Part shown: positions 33,187 through 45,200 of the stretch, piece by piece
How positions within the stretch are numbered: the stretch's first letter is position 1
Layout: each line of letters begins with the position of its first letter
Source of the DNA: Ancylostoma caninum
Taxonomy: Eukaryota > Nematoda > Chromadorea > Rhabditida > Ancylostomatidae
DNA: 64,000 nt
Direction of reading: 5' to 3'
NCBI GenBank assembly: GCA_037903475.1
Contig: JBAJFG010000180.1
Span: 620,001-684,000, forward strand
The notes under the pieces: generated by a model
Database searches by the model: none
What the model was told of the DNA's origin: nothing
What the model saw: the letters and a program-made list of their open reading frames with translations, nothing else
Position numbers and translations under genes: made by a program

Positions 33187-33249
33187 ATGGATAAAAACTT
33201 CTCTATAGACGTGCTGTTGCAGTCGTCGACCCTAAACAAATTCACCGAG
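33187..33249 (+). CDS. pha-2: pha-2/HHEX proposed exon 1
   Basis: Encodes MDKNFSIDVLLQSSTLNKFT plus E, followed by donor GTAAGG. FSIDVLL fits the eh1-type repression motif found near the N-terminus of Hex proteins. An in-frame ATG at 33043 would add 48 residues; I prefer 33187 because it puts the motif at the N-terminus. Phase 0 at the donor matches an exon 2 start at 34514 but not the stronger-looking acceptor at 34523, so an extra small exon remains possible. Confidence 0.5.
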
Positions 33250-36200
33250 GTAAGGCTTTCGTGGTGGCATCACAGTGATAAACAATCTGCCTCATTACCA
33301 AAATGAATGATGTTAACAACCCAGGATCCACATAAACGACACGACTCGCCCTTACCGTCTCGCAGCGGTTGCTTCTCCGAATCAGTAACACTGTTAAACA
33401 CCCAGACTTGTGTTCCAGTTTCCACAGCAAGTGGTAAGGGTTTAGCCAATTCCAAAAACAGCTCTCTTATTTGAGTGTGTATCAATCACCTGTTCACTGA
33501 TGTGCATTTGCAACACAGCAGGTTTAGCATGGACTTTATGCACATATTTCTACTATTCCTCGTTGCTTCATTTTGTTCCCATTGTTGCTCTTTTGTCACT
33601 TATGCCTATATTACCTTATTTGTGAAGTTGCATAGCTGTCACTCCAAGTAACTATCCTTCCTCCTCCAACAGCTCTAACCATCTGGCAGGTATTGTTGTG
33701 AAGCAGAAAGAATTATCGTAGTGCACATCATTCTACTGTATTCATTTATTATTTATTCATATTCAGCCTGACTCTAACCTGGTTGATGCCTTGATGACCA
33801 CAATACCACAGTGCTGTGGAACGTCTTTTAGATTATGTTAAGATGGTGTTTAGCACTCAGAGAAGAGTAAGTTCGCTCCGCTCGCCGCAAAGTTTTCCGA
33901 CTCTTCCGTAGTACTGTGGCCTTTGCAGGAGTCTTCGACTAACTTCTAGCTTGTCAAACAAGAACAAAACTCAAATAACTCGGACAAAATCCATTACAAG
34001 TTTCATGAATGTATCTGAATAGAAGTAAACAAAGTATTAGCGAAAGTAGCACGCCTTCTTCACTTGGCTCGGATAGACTTCAACTTATCCACGCATTGAT
34101 ATCCTAAGTAGGCTTTTATCCTAGTACGTTTCTTGCAGAATATTTACTTGCACTACTACTAAATGTGGCACTGTCATTGAAAATCTTACTGGTTCTACTC
34201 TAGATTTTGTTTTTCACCCCTCATAATCCAATTAATTTTTGTTGCGGTTTCGTTCTCTAACTGGATCTCTGTCGCCGGAGAAAAACTGATTTCGTGTTTT
34301 ATTTTTGATGCGCTATACTCATTGTCTATCACTTCACGACACCGACAGATTCAGTGCCCTTTTAGTGACAGAGTCACTTCCAGTGAGATCCTCAGCAAGG
34401 AATGCCCATAAACGGGTCAGTATGAGAGAAACCTTGATAAAAAGCTTGGAACAAGTGTCCTAAAATGATTGAAGCTTGGATAGCCTGCCCAAGAAACTCA
34501 CGTGATCCACCAGGGAATTTCAGGCTCGTCGGCCAACAACCATTGGTACAACCCTGTGAACTATATCAATCTCACCCAACAACTAGCAGCTCAGATGATT
34601 CAGGCATCTCATCCAGGTGGAGTGCCGCCAGGGCAAATGGCTCCACCGAGCGGTGAGTATGTTACAGGTTTGGCATGCCATTTGACATCACTCACCTCCA
34701 CTCAGAAGGAAATGGGCCACAGCTCAAGCCCAGTTTTAGTACGACAGCTTGGTTTACGAAGTTTACAGGGGTATTTCTCTAGGATTACTTTGATAGAAGG
34801 TTGAGCAAAGCTCTCGCAATGTTCCCAGGTACCACCCATTAAGTAGCTCTTTCCCTCGGCTTCACAGAAATATGCAAACAAGCGATTAATCTGACTAATC
34901 TCATCAGCCGTATCGTCCAGAGCTAACAAGACCACTATGAGTATTACACTACATTCAAGTAAACAATCGATAGCTCCAGGATCGTCTCTAGGCCGCTGTC
35001 TTTCGTAGACAAAAATAAATCCACTTTGTCCCCTTTCTTGAAGAAATTCACAGTGTTCTTCATTCATAGCCTCTCAATATAGAGTGAGGCCAGGAAAGTT
35101 CCAAGTCTCAGGAACATGTCATCAATTTTTGATTGTTTCCACTCTCGGAAAGGTTAGGCAACAAGTTTTAAGTGGTGCAGTAACAAAATATGCTAACGAA
35201 ATCTATAGATTATCATCAGAACAAGGGGTGAATTCGTCACTGAGAAGGAAGCATAGATGTTCTGAGGTGAGGAAGAGAATTCCACTCTTCGAGGAAGAGA
35301 ATTCCACTTGTTCTTAAAGCTCCTTTGCCTGAAGCTCCCTCCTTTTACCAGCGAACGAATTAACACCCCCATTTGTTTACACAGAATCGATCACACTTAT
35401 TCAAAACGAAGGTTCCCTTACACGTTGTATCTGGTGGCACGGCAATAGATGAAACGAGTAGTTTGGACTTCTTCTCTTATTGAGAATCAAAGCTTTCTAA
35501 ATGGGTTTCTCATGGAAATATCCGACACTTTCCATTTAATAAAGGTGCTATCGAAAATCATGTCCACATCCACCATAGTACGCGCCATCACTTCGAGAAA
35601 GATTGGGATTGGAATGTAGCACAGTCATTTTGTGATCTCAGCGAACCTCTTGGTCAAGGAAGGATTAGCAAAGCCAGGTTGAAAGATGATTCATATGTTA
35701 GCAAAGCCAAGTTGAAAGATGATTCATATTAATAAAGTGCAAGCCTCACAGATGAAGATGAAAGAGGTCACTCATCAAATTTTGAGCCACAGGAACTTTG
35801 CGAAGGGGACGAAAGCTTGACAACGAGAATGTTTGCTGAAGTTTTGAATGTGAGCCGTTCGACCATCGTTCTTCCTCTCAAGTTCTCCAAAAAGCATTGG
35901 AATTGGCCAGAGGGATCCCCACGAACTCCCAGACAGAAACAATACTGGACTTGTTCGAATTTCCACCGATTTCCTGCAGCGAAAAGAGCAGACTCCATTT
36001 CTGAAGAATCTCGTCAATCGGACCTCGCTCTCCTGAGCGGCCGCCAAAAGTTCCGAGTCACCGGAATCTGACCGTTTTAGCACCTTCTTCATCCGTGAAA
36101 ATCCTACCGTCTTACTCCAACTACTGCAATATTTTTCGGCTCAGTTTTGCACGTTTTTCTCCAGCCAAAATTTCATTGAGATCGCGAAATGACTATGTTG

Positions 36201-39200
36201 CGTTTCAGTATTCCCTGAATGGTAGGGGCTGTTAGTACCAAGGTGGACACAATTTTCGATTGCACGGTTACTGTATAGAAATTGACGATTATTTTCAAGC
36301 GAGAAGAAGCCGTCTGGGAAGCGTTACTTTTTGACGAGAAAGGAGGTCACGGAAAAGCCACGTTAATTATGCACCAACCTAATATTATGCGCCACCAGTG
36401 GGAAAACTGCTATTCCTTTTTGTTCCCAAAGGAAGCTGAGCAATTTGGGCGCTCAACCATCAGAGTGCTTTGATTTGAGAAGCGGCTGGTTTGCGCGCAA
36501 CCAACAGCAAAAACAGTGCAACAATCCAGCTCCGAATTGATTGAAAATGCTTTCGTGTTCTAATGAGCCGCCAAATCGGATTTTTTCAAAGCAAATAGCT
36601 TGTGGAGTGTCGCTTTTGTAATGTGATCAGCAGCTTGTGGTATTCTCCGTTGTCAACACACACTCCTGTCGCTCAAACAATTATAAGAAAGGGAGCCGCT
36701 AAGCTGTCGTGGTCGCCGCTCGTACAGCCGCCCTCAACTCTGAGAACATACTTGAGCGTATTATACGATATCCTCCACCAATGTCAGAAAACGGAAAAAA
36801 CCGGGGAAAACATAGTATGGAAATCGACTTGAATTTATGTTTTTGGAGTGAGTAAATATGTACAGTGTGTATTTCATGTTTGTTTTCAGTGCACAGAAAT
36901 ATCCACGGAATATGGGATCCTTGCATTTCGTGGCTTTACCCTTACATGCAAAAAACACAGCAGAAGCGCAAGGGAGGCCAAATCAGGTAAATTTCGAAGG
37001 CGTAGTCTATAACTGAATGGTAATAATGCTAGCCTCCTTACGCGGAGGCCTTGCTGCCATTGTAGCTAAGTTGTGATGAATTCTTCCCGAAGAGGAAAGC
37101 ATTCGAATGGTTTTTGGAAAGGGAGCGAACCCACCCAAATTCACAGGACAAAATAATGGCTATGCTGTGGACGCGTTTGACCATTCAGGTTTACCAACGA
37201 ACAAACGGACGCGCTTGAACACAAATTCGACTCTCACAAATACCTCAGCCCACAAGAGCGAAAAAAGCTGGCCAAATCCTTGAGTCTCAGTGAACGTCAG
37301 GTTCGTGTTTTCATCAGTGTTCTTGTGGACAGTCTACTAAAAACACACCATTTGGAGGTGAGCACTCAACATCCGATACAGATCATTTGTTAATCTTCGC
37401 AATACTCTCAACATTGCCATATGCCTACGAGGATGCTTGAACATCTCATTGACTTAGGTCCGCAAATAGCGGCTGATTGATGGACTGCGCCGTGATGAAC
37501 TGTTGATCCGGCTTGACACGAGACTAGGGCATAATGTTTCACTTTTGCTTGTTGAACTCTAAAAGCTCTCGGATCCATTGCGAAAATTCTAGCAATATGT
37601 TCAACCTGTTCAGAAGCTTACGGTGTAAAGTCCAACAAACACTCATTTTATACTCCTTCAGCTTTTCTACACCTCTGGGAACGCTTACAACATCCATCAT
37701 ATGGTTTCATCCCATAATGGACATGTTTGCAAATTGTATAAAATCCAAGATGCATTCTTCCATATTTCCTTTCCCTCGTGGAATCGTTGCTGAGATGAAG
37801 CCAGAGAAGGGGTTCAGAAGCACGGGCACAATATCGAACAGTTTTCGGGCAACTATTGGTTTCTTTCAAGTAAATGATGATAAGGTGCTTAAGCTAGAAC
37901 TGAATTACGTGTTTGATGTATTTATATTTGAATTTTCAATTTTTAAGCCGACAGTTTGTGTATGTGAGCAAGAGAGAAAAATACAGCAGGAGATGCATGG
38001 AACGGTAGCGCTTTCTCATACTCAAATCTCCTAGTGTCCAAAATGGTTCCAAAGTTACCAAAATTGGCTGAGTTGTTTGTTTTTCTTTAAAAATCATGTC
38101 TGAGGAACAAACGATACTACAGTGCGTTTTATAATTATAAGATCACCTGCGAATTTGGAGTTTTCCGGAGTGGCAGCAATCAGGGGAATTTTCTGCTATA
38201 TATGACAGATTCCCCACCTTAAAAAACCATTGTAGCCAGGATCTCGTTCCAGTACCTCTTATCCTATGATTTTTAAAAATATTTTTCACTTTTCATACCG
38301 TTTCATAATTATAAGATCACTTCACGAACTCCACCAATTTTCCGATAAAAATTGAAACACATGCAGATGTTATAACCTACACTTCCTCCACGTCTATCAG
38401 CGATCTCGAATTGTCATTGGCGCATACTGGAAATGAAATTTGCTATCGCTATGGGGCCAATATCGTCCGAAGCTCTCAGGATTGCTGGTTTCAAGCAATC
38501 GACAGCTCTGAACAGAGGTTGTTTGCATAATTCTACCTGGGAACAATTCCTCAGAGGTTCTACACTAGGTAAACACCAAAAATGTACGCTGGACAAGGCG
38601 AAACTTCAATGTCACGCTACCTCAACTGCTCCATCGCTCAGTAACTCAAGTGGGTTGTAGCGGTGTTCTGCTGGTAAATGTTGCTCTGCCGATGTTGCTC
38701 ATTCAGGATTGGTTGTAGACCTGCATGTTGCATCGTCTGCTATTCTGCAGAGTCCATGTCGCATGTCGTTCAAGCGCGCAGACCACAAGCACGTCTGCAA
38801 CAATTCCTGAGTGAGCAACATCGACAGAGCAACATTTACCAGCAGAACACCGCTGCAAACCACTTGAGCTACTGAGCGATGGAGCAGTTGAGGTCGCTTG
38901 ACATCGAAGTTCCACCTTGCCCAGAATACATCTTTGGTGTCAGCCTAACGTAGAACATGTAGAACCTCTGAAGATTTTTTCCAAGGTGAATGTATGCAAA
39001 CAACCTCTTCTCAGAGCTGTAGATTGCTTGAAATCAGCAATCCTGAGAGCTTTGGGCGATAATGGCCTTATAACGATAAGAAATTTCATTTCCAGTCTGT
39101 CCCAATGACAATTCGAGATCGCCAACAAACGTGGAGCAAGTGTAAGTTATAATATCTGAGAGTGTTTCAATTTTTGTCGGAAAATTGGTGGACTTCGTGA

Positions 39201-42200
39201 AGTGATCTTATAATTACGAAACGGCATGAACGGTAAAAAATATTTTTAAAAATTATAAGTTAAGAGGTACTGGAACGAGATCCTAGCTACAAAGGTTTTT
39301 TAAGGTGGGGGATCTGTTATATATAGCAGAAAATTCCCCTGACTGCTGCCACTCCGGAAAACTCCAAATTCGGGGGTGATCTTATAATTATGAAACGCAC
39401 TGTATAGGGGGTTTGCCAACTGTATGACAACAACACACGTTTTCTCTTCAAAGGCGGCGGACACGGTAATTCTACTCCCAAGATTTTGCCATAGTCCTAG
39501 GTTCGGCGTTATATTAAAAACGAATGTAGTGGTCAATTTCATCGAATCTCATCGAGAAGGATGTTCTCACTGCCATAAATTTAGCTCGTTTGCAAGGAAC
39601 GGCCGAGTTCCCGGGCTTGGAATTGAGGGAGAAGGGAATGAAGTCAAGTGACCACCCATTGCCCAGATCCCAACTAGGAGACTTGTCAGTTTTCCGTGAA
39701 AGAGCCTTGTTCTAAATCTCATCCGTATTTGGACTCGTTGAAACGGCACTTCAAAATGTGAACTATTGAACCCTACCATCTGAACGCCGCAGTTAACCAC
39801 ACCTCACTCTGATTCTTAGGTCCTGTGGAGAAGCAGATAGAAGAGAGAAGGGTTGATAATGGTGTAGTTGGAATCCTAGGCAATATTGATCGACTAATAC
39901 ATAGATCCTGATCGAGATGTCATCTGAGTAAGCTGTCATAATGGACGGTCATTCATGGGGATATATTGACTTAACGGCTAATATGGCGCAACAAAGTGGA
40001 CCCTAAAACAGGCTGTCCTATCATGTCTCACAAACATTTGCTTGGACAAGATTCCAAAGAATACTATTTGCTATGACGCTAATACGTGAGTTTTGTCTCT
40101 GTAAGCAGTTTTTGTTCTAAATTTAAATTATGCTGCCACAACACAACATCATCCACTGATGTAAACAAAAGCTTTCTAGACAACGTTGCGCTACCTGCTA
40201 AGTACCTTTCTGAATCCGTGGCTTCAGAAAGAGGCTGGCTTTGACCGTTAGAATTCCAAGAGTGCTGGTCTCACTTGAGCACGATTAACAAAGTATTTTC
40301 CTTGCAGATGGTTATCTGACAACGTACATACATAAGCAGACAGTGATCTGACACAGCTAGGTCTGGGAAGAAATTTCAATGGGAAGTAGCTTAGGGTTCA
40401 TTCTGCTAATGTGCTAATGTCTAAATAGGGTTGAGTTGATGTGGAAGGCAATGGTAACTGAAATTTTGCTCCTATTTCTCAAAAAAGCCCTTTCGCGTAG
40501 AAAGTCGTCGGTTTTCATATCGTTCAGCCAGTACAAGTTTGCATGACGCTAGTTATGGAAGTGGTTCGCTTCGAAAGTTCGTACTATCTTCTAGGCTGTT
40601 TTTCATTACATTTTTTCAAAAAGGTTTACAACGTCTTTGCTATTTTAGTTTTTGCTTCCTAGTCCTTTTTGCTCGTAGCACTATGCGTGTGATCCGGCTT
40701 ATGTAGCGGGGTTTGCTTCTTCAGACCTATGAAAATTTTATGTGAAACCAATATACTGTTCGTTGGTTTCCGAAGATAAGGTGCTCTCATTGCTAAAACT
40801 AATGAGTTATGGATGATTCTTGAAAGAATCGCCTCCTTTTCAGCCCCTTTTCGCTCTCGTATGCTTGCTATTCTCGACGCACTTTTTCTAACCATTCCCG
40901 TAAATTTGTTGTATGGACGATACGATGAGATGACATTGTTCAAGCGCTTGTAAAGAGATTTTGAGGATTTCAAGGACTTCTCATTTCTGTAAGATTGCAT
41001 TCAAATAAGTTCACTAAATACATCTATATGAACATTTTTGAGTTACGTAGACATGCATTTAGGAACTAATTCCGTGGCGGTTCTCATTCTTCTTAACTCT
41101 TTCCGTCCCGTATTTCAATTTTCAATACGGAGCTAGCATATTCTTTATAACTAGCACTGGCGTAATTTGAAAACATCTGGGATTTTCTGGGGTCATAAGT
41201 TATTGTGCATTCTTTGCTGCTTTATTTCTACATATATGTTGAAGTGACATGTTTTTCTTTGGCGAGATAATCTTGTCTAAAAGTGCTGTATCCAGATTAT
41301 TCTCCCACAATTCCCGAGCAATATAATAAGAACAATAAATTTTAAATACGTTTCCCTTTTCCTACATAGCCGCAAATGAGGAAGCACGGTTAAAGACGAT
41401 AACAAGGGCATCACCATTCATCATACATACTATGGCTCAGAAGTTGACATCACTGCTCAGACTACCGTTTCAGTCGTGCCCGCGTGTGCGAAGCTTTCTA
41501 TTCTCATTACTTTAAAAATTATTTCATGTCTTGTAAGAAGCGGCCGTGTTCCAGCTGTCATAGAACGAGTTCGAATTTTTCATGTATAAACATTTGCGTC
41601 AACTTTATCAGTAAGAAAAAAAAAACTTCAAGCCCACTCAAGAATCCATTCGATCACCCCTTGCAATTGCCATTTCCAGTCAGTGCTCCTCATTTTTTTG
41701 AACAAAGAATAGCTAACCTTGACTTGAAACTATTTAATCCTGATTTTCGTTGCATTTGAACACCGAAGAGAACCACAAAAAGATAAAACTACGCGCGGAA
41801 TACTCAATCCAGGTAACACGTTATAAAACGACACTACCTTCGAGGAAATGTTTTTCGCTTTCAAACAGCTGTACACTGTGCACCAGAAGTCTTTGGACAA
41901 GCATAAACTTCCTAAATACATAGGAAATAGGAGCATAGAAAAAATACTGCTTGCTATCTGTTTTTTGTTAAGTTATGAAAATGAATAGCATTTTTAGTTC
42001 CAATGATTTCTTCTCGTAGCAGCACAGAACTTTGGAAGCGGGGAAGTCGAGCCAGGAGTGCAGCTAGCTGACGCCAATTTCCTTCCTCCATTTCTTCAGC
42101 TCTCCATGAAAAGACCCCAGATTCATATGGGAAGAAGGAGAGGCGTCTTCCATGGAACCGTGAAGGAGCTCTAGGAAATTTGGAAATTACATGGAGTACT

Positions 42201-45200
42201 GCTGGAGTTATCTTTAGTATTCTTTTTCGTCGTTGTCGAAATTTTTCGCCCACGTGCGGAAATCGTACAACAGTTGTAAGTGCCACTCATTATAACGCGA
42301 TTTCGCAACTGCTGTTGGTAAGTAGGTTACAGTTTGAGTCTTTCTGATTACAAATATGCTAGTCTATGGTTTCTAGGATAGTTAAATTGGTGCACGAACT
42401 GATCATTCTTCTGAACCGCAAGGAATGAGAAGAACTACGGCCTCCCTATGTATCACTATCAATTCAGGAAAATGTGTTATTGAGATTCTGGAAGCTAAGG
42501 CCTTCCGAACCATTGCTAGGAATTTGGTTTTTCTTCTCAAACTTCAGAGAAATGCTTAGATGAATTCGAGTTGGATAATGTGCGCGCCTGGGTCGACATC
42601 TCACTTCCGCTTTTCCGGTTCTTTGGTGCAAACAGAGAAGAAATCTTTGGATTCAGAAATAATTGTTATAATTGGAACTAGGAATTAAATGAATAACAAT
42701 TACTATTATACTTCCCTCATACCCACCTATGGTTTCCAAAGGAAAGCACTTATGTTGCATGCACAGGGAGAGACCTCAAGGAATAATAGTGTTGCTTTCC
42801 AATAAGCCAACGGTCGCCTTCCTTCCAGATTTGGAAGTTTGTTCCATTTCCTTGGGGTGCTACATAGATTTTTTAAAAAAATTTTTGTGCGCTTACTTAC
42901 TTCCAGTCAGTATTTGGCTGAACTGATCCATGCTTCTGTGCACCAAGTGCTACTTGTGGAAAATTGTGGCCTCTCCTTAATAAGAGCTCAACAATCTGAG
43001 ACCATAGTTGAATCCATCGGGAAGGCTGTCTTGCTCGTTAATGACATCAGGCAACCAAGTAACAGACGACTGCGTCAGCGCAAGTGATGTATGTAGCATC
43101 TAGTCGCGAATTTTCTCGTCATTAGAACTCAGTGGTTCTTAGCTGAAGAACTTCTTTACGTTATGAGCACTTTATTCCATGCTAATCAGCTTTCTTCGTC
43201 ACCCTATGGACGAAACACTGAGAGCTAGTGGGATAATGCAGCTCTTGTCTTACTTTGAAGCATGTCTGCGACGTCCTTGTTAAGAAGTGTCTTTGAAAAA
43301 AAATGAGTAGCTAGAAATGACCTGGCTGCAGATGTGTGAAACTCAACGTGACAAAATTTTCTACGACACCGAAGCTCAGCAGGGTTTCCTTGCAGAATTC
43401 TCCCTCACAAAGAGTTCTTTCCGTTGCCGAAAGAGGTGTGCTTGGCAGCTTCAATGCAGCATGCATGCTGCTTTCACCTGGTAACTGAAACGGCACACAA
43501 AAATGGGGACCTAGGGACTGGGTTGACTTGACTCGTCACAGTCTTTATTTTCTCTCAAAGTGCTGATTCTTGTCTTCGGAAGTGGTTTTCCCAAGTACAA
43601 AGTGAAGAGATAGCATAGCATGCATACATAACATACATATTATAATAGAACTAATACAGTACGCAATACAACATAATACAGCATGCGTGTGTAGTATAGT
43701 AGTTTTAGTTACCGAGATTATTGAATTTCTTATGAACTATACTATTTAACTTAGAAAATAAGTAATTTGATACGTAGGTGAATAGACGAATAGGCAAGTC
43801 CTTGTCCTTTACCTGAAGATCATACATACTTTTTTTTGTTCATGGGAAAGTGGCGGGTGCTCTGGCATCCTTCTCAACTGTTGCAGCTCGTTGGTTAACA
43901 ATGCCAGTCAGCAAGATGCCATCATAAGATGTAGTAACAACAGAATGTTTTGCTTTACCTTATGTTAGATCTGGACGGGCTGGGCTATAGGAACAAAATT
44001 GGAATGTGTGCTTCGCACTTTTGCACAGCAGCTTGAATTTTTTATTGCAGACCCCAATTCCCCTGGATTTCATGGATTTTGTTTAACATTTCCATTCCAC
44101 TCTGGGATAAAGGTGATGTTATAACTGGACCTAGGCGCTTAGCATGTAATACATTTGGAGTTTCCTATACACATTCATCAAATCTATCGGCAAGTCTATT
44201 TTCTCGTCGCAGAATAATGTAGCATTGCACAAGATTGCGATATTTTTATAAATATAATAATACTTACTAGTCACATATGTCAAAGATATATCCTCCATCG
44301 AGTCGGACGTTTTTCTCTAAAACTGTTGAAAACTTCTTTTGCAGTTTTGCTGACCGCTTTGATGCTCCTTTCTTTTATCTAGAAAGGAGACCTTGGAACA
44401 AGAATTTTACAGCGAAATGATAATCCATAATATAATCCTATAATATATCCCTATAAAATCCCTATAATATAATCCTACTGTGTGTCTATCACCGAGTGCC
44501 TATTGAAGTTGTTTTTGCCCAAGTGCCTATTGAAGGTATCTGCCTTATTCAGTGTACTCTCACGAGATTAATATCACCCCCTCGAACATGGGCTGTCGCC
44601 AACTCGTGCAACGTAAAAAAAAACTCATCATAATTTTCTTTATCTCTCGCATTAATACAGGATGGGCCACAAGTACAGTTACAAAACGTATTTCGCTTGA
44701 AAAGGAGCAAGCATCTTGTGCCTCGGAGTCAAATTCGGTTTGCATGTCGTTGTTTTTTTACTAAGGCAGTGCTCAATCAAAAATGAATTGATTGTCGATA
44801 GGTTTTCGCGATGCCGGAGACATAAAGAAAAAACACTTCGAAAGCAGGTGGTCAATTTTGTCTGAACTACGTACATGTGCGCCACGAACTGTGACCGCCA
44901 CGGTCTGTGACTTCGGTGGATGACCCAAGGTCTGATTTCTAGAAAATGGAAAATATTTCCGAGTGTTGTCTTGTGTTTTGTTTATCGGGCGACAGCGAAC
45001 CTAAATAATATGTCAATGTTCCAAACCACATCAACATTCTTTTTCTCTCCGCCCTCTTCTTCACTATCGTATTTTTGGCCCACCCTGTACAAGCAACTTT
45101 GAATGTGGTACACTGGCTGGATTCTCTCGTTCTGTTTCCGTCTGTTAGTCGAACCCAGGATATCTTTCGCTTCATGAAATTTCTTTACTGTCGACAGCGT

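Noticed and set aside
32790..33245. 151-codon minus-strand frame over the homeobox gene 5' end
   Set aside because: It overlaps the proposed exon 1 and GC-rich leader; composition follows the antisense of those and no domain is visible.
34702..35067. 121-codon minus-strand frame inside homeobox intron 2
   Set aside because: Reasonably protein-like with a hydrophobic stretch, but no family match, splice sites or partner exons; left out as unsupported.
40659..41000. 113-codon basic minus-strand frame in homeobox intron 4
   Set aside because: Low-complexity Lys/Ser/Arg composition, no domain or flanking signals.
42000..42286. 110-codon minus-strand frame
   Set aside because: No recognisable motif and no conserved splice context; likely chance.
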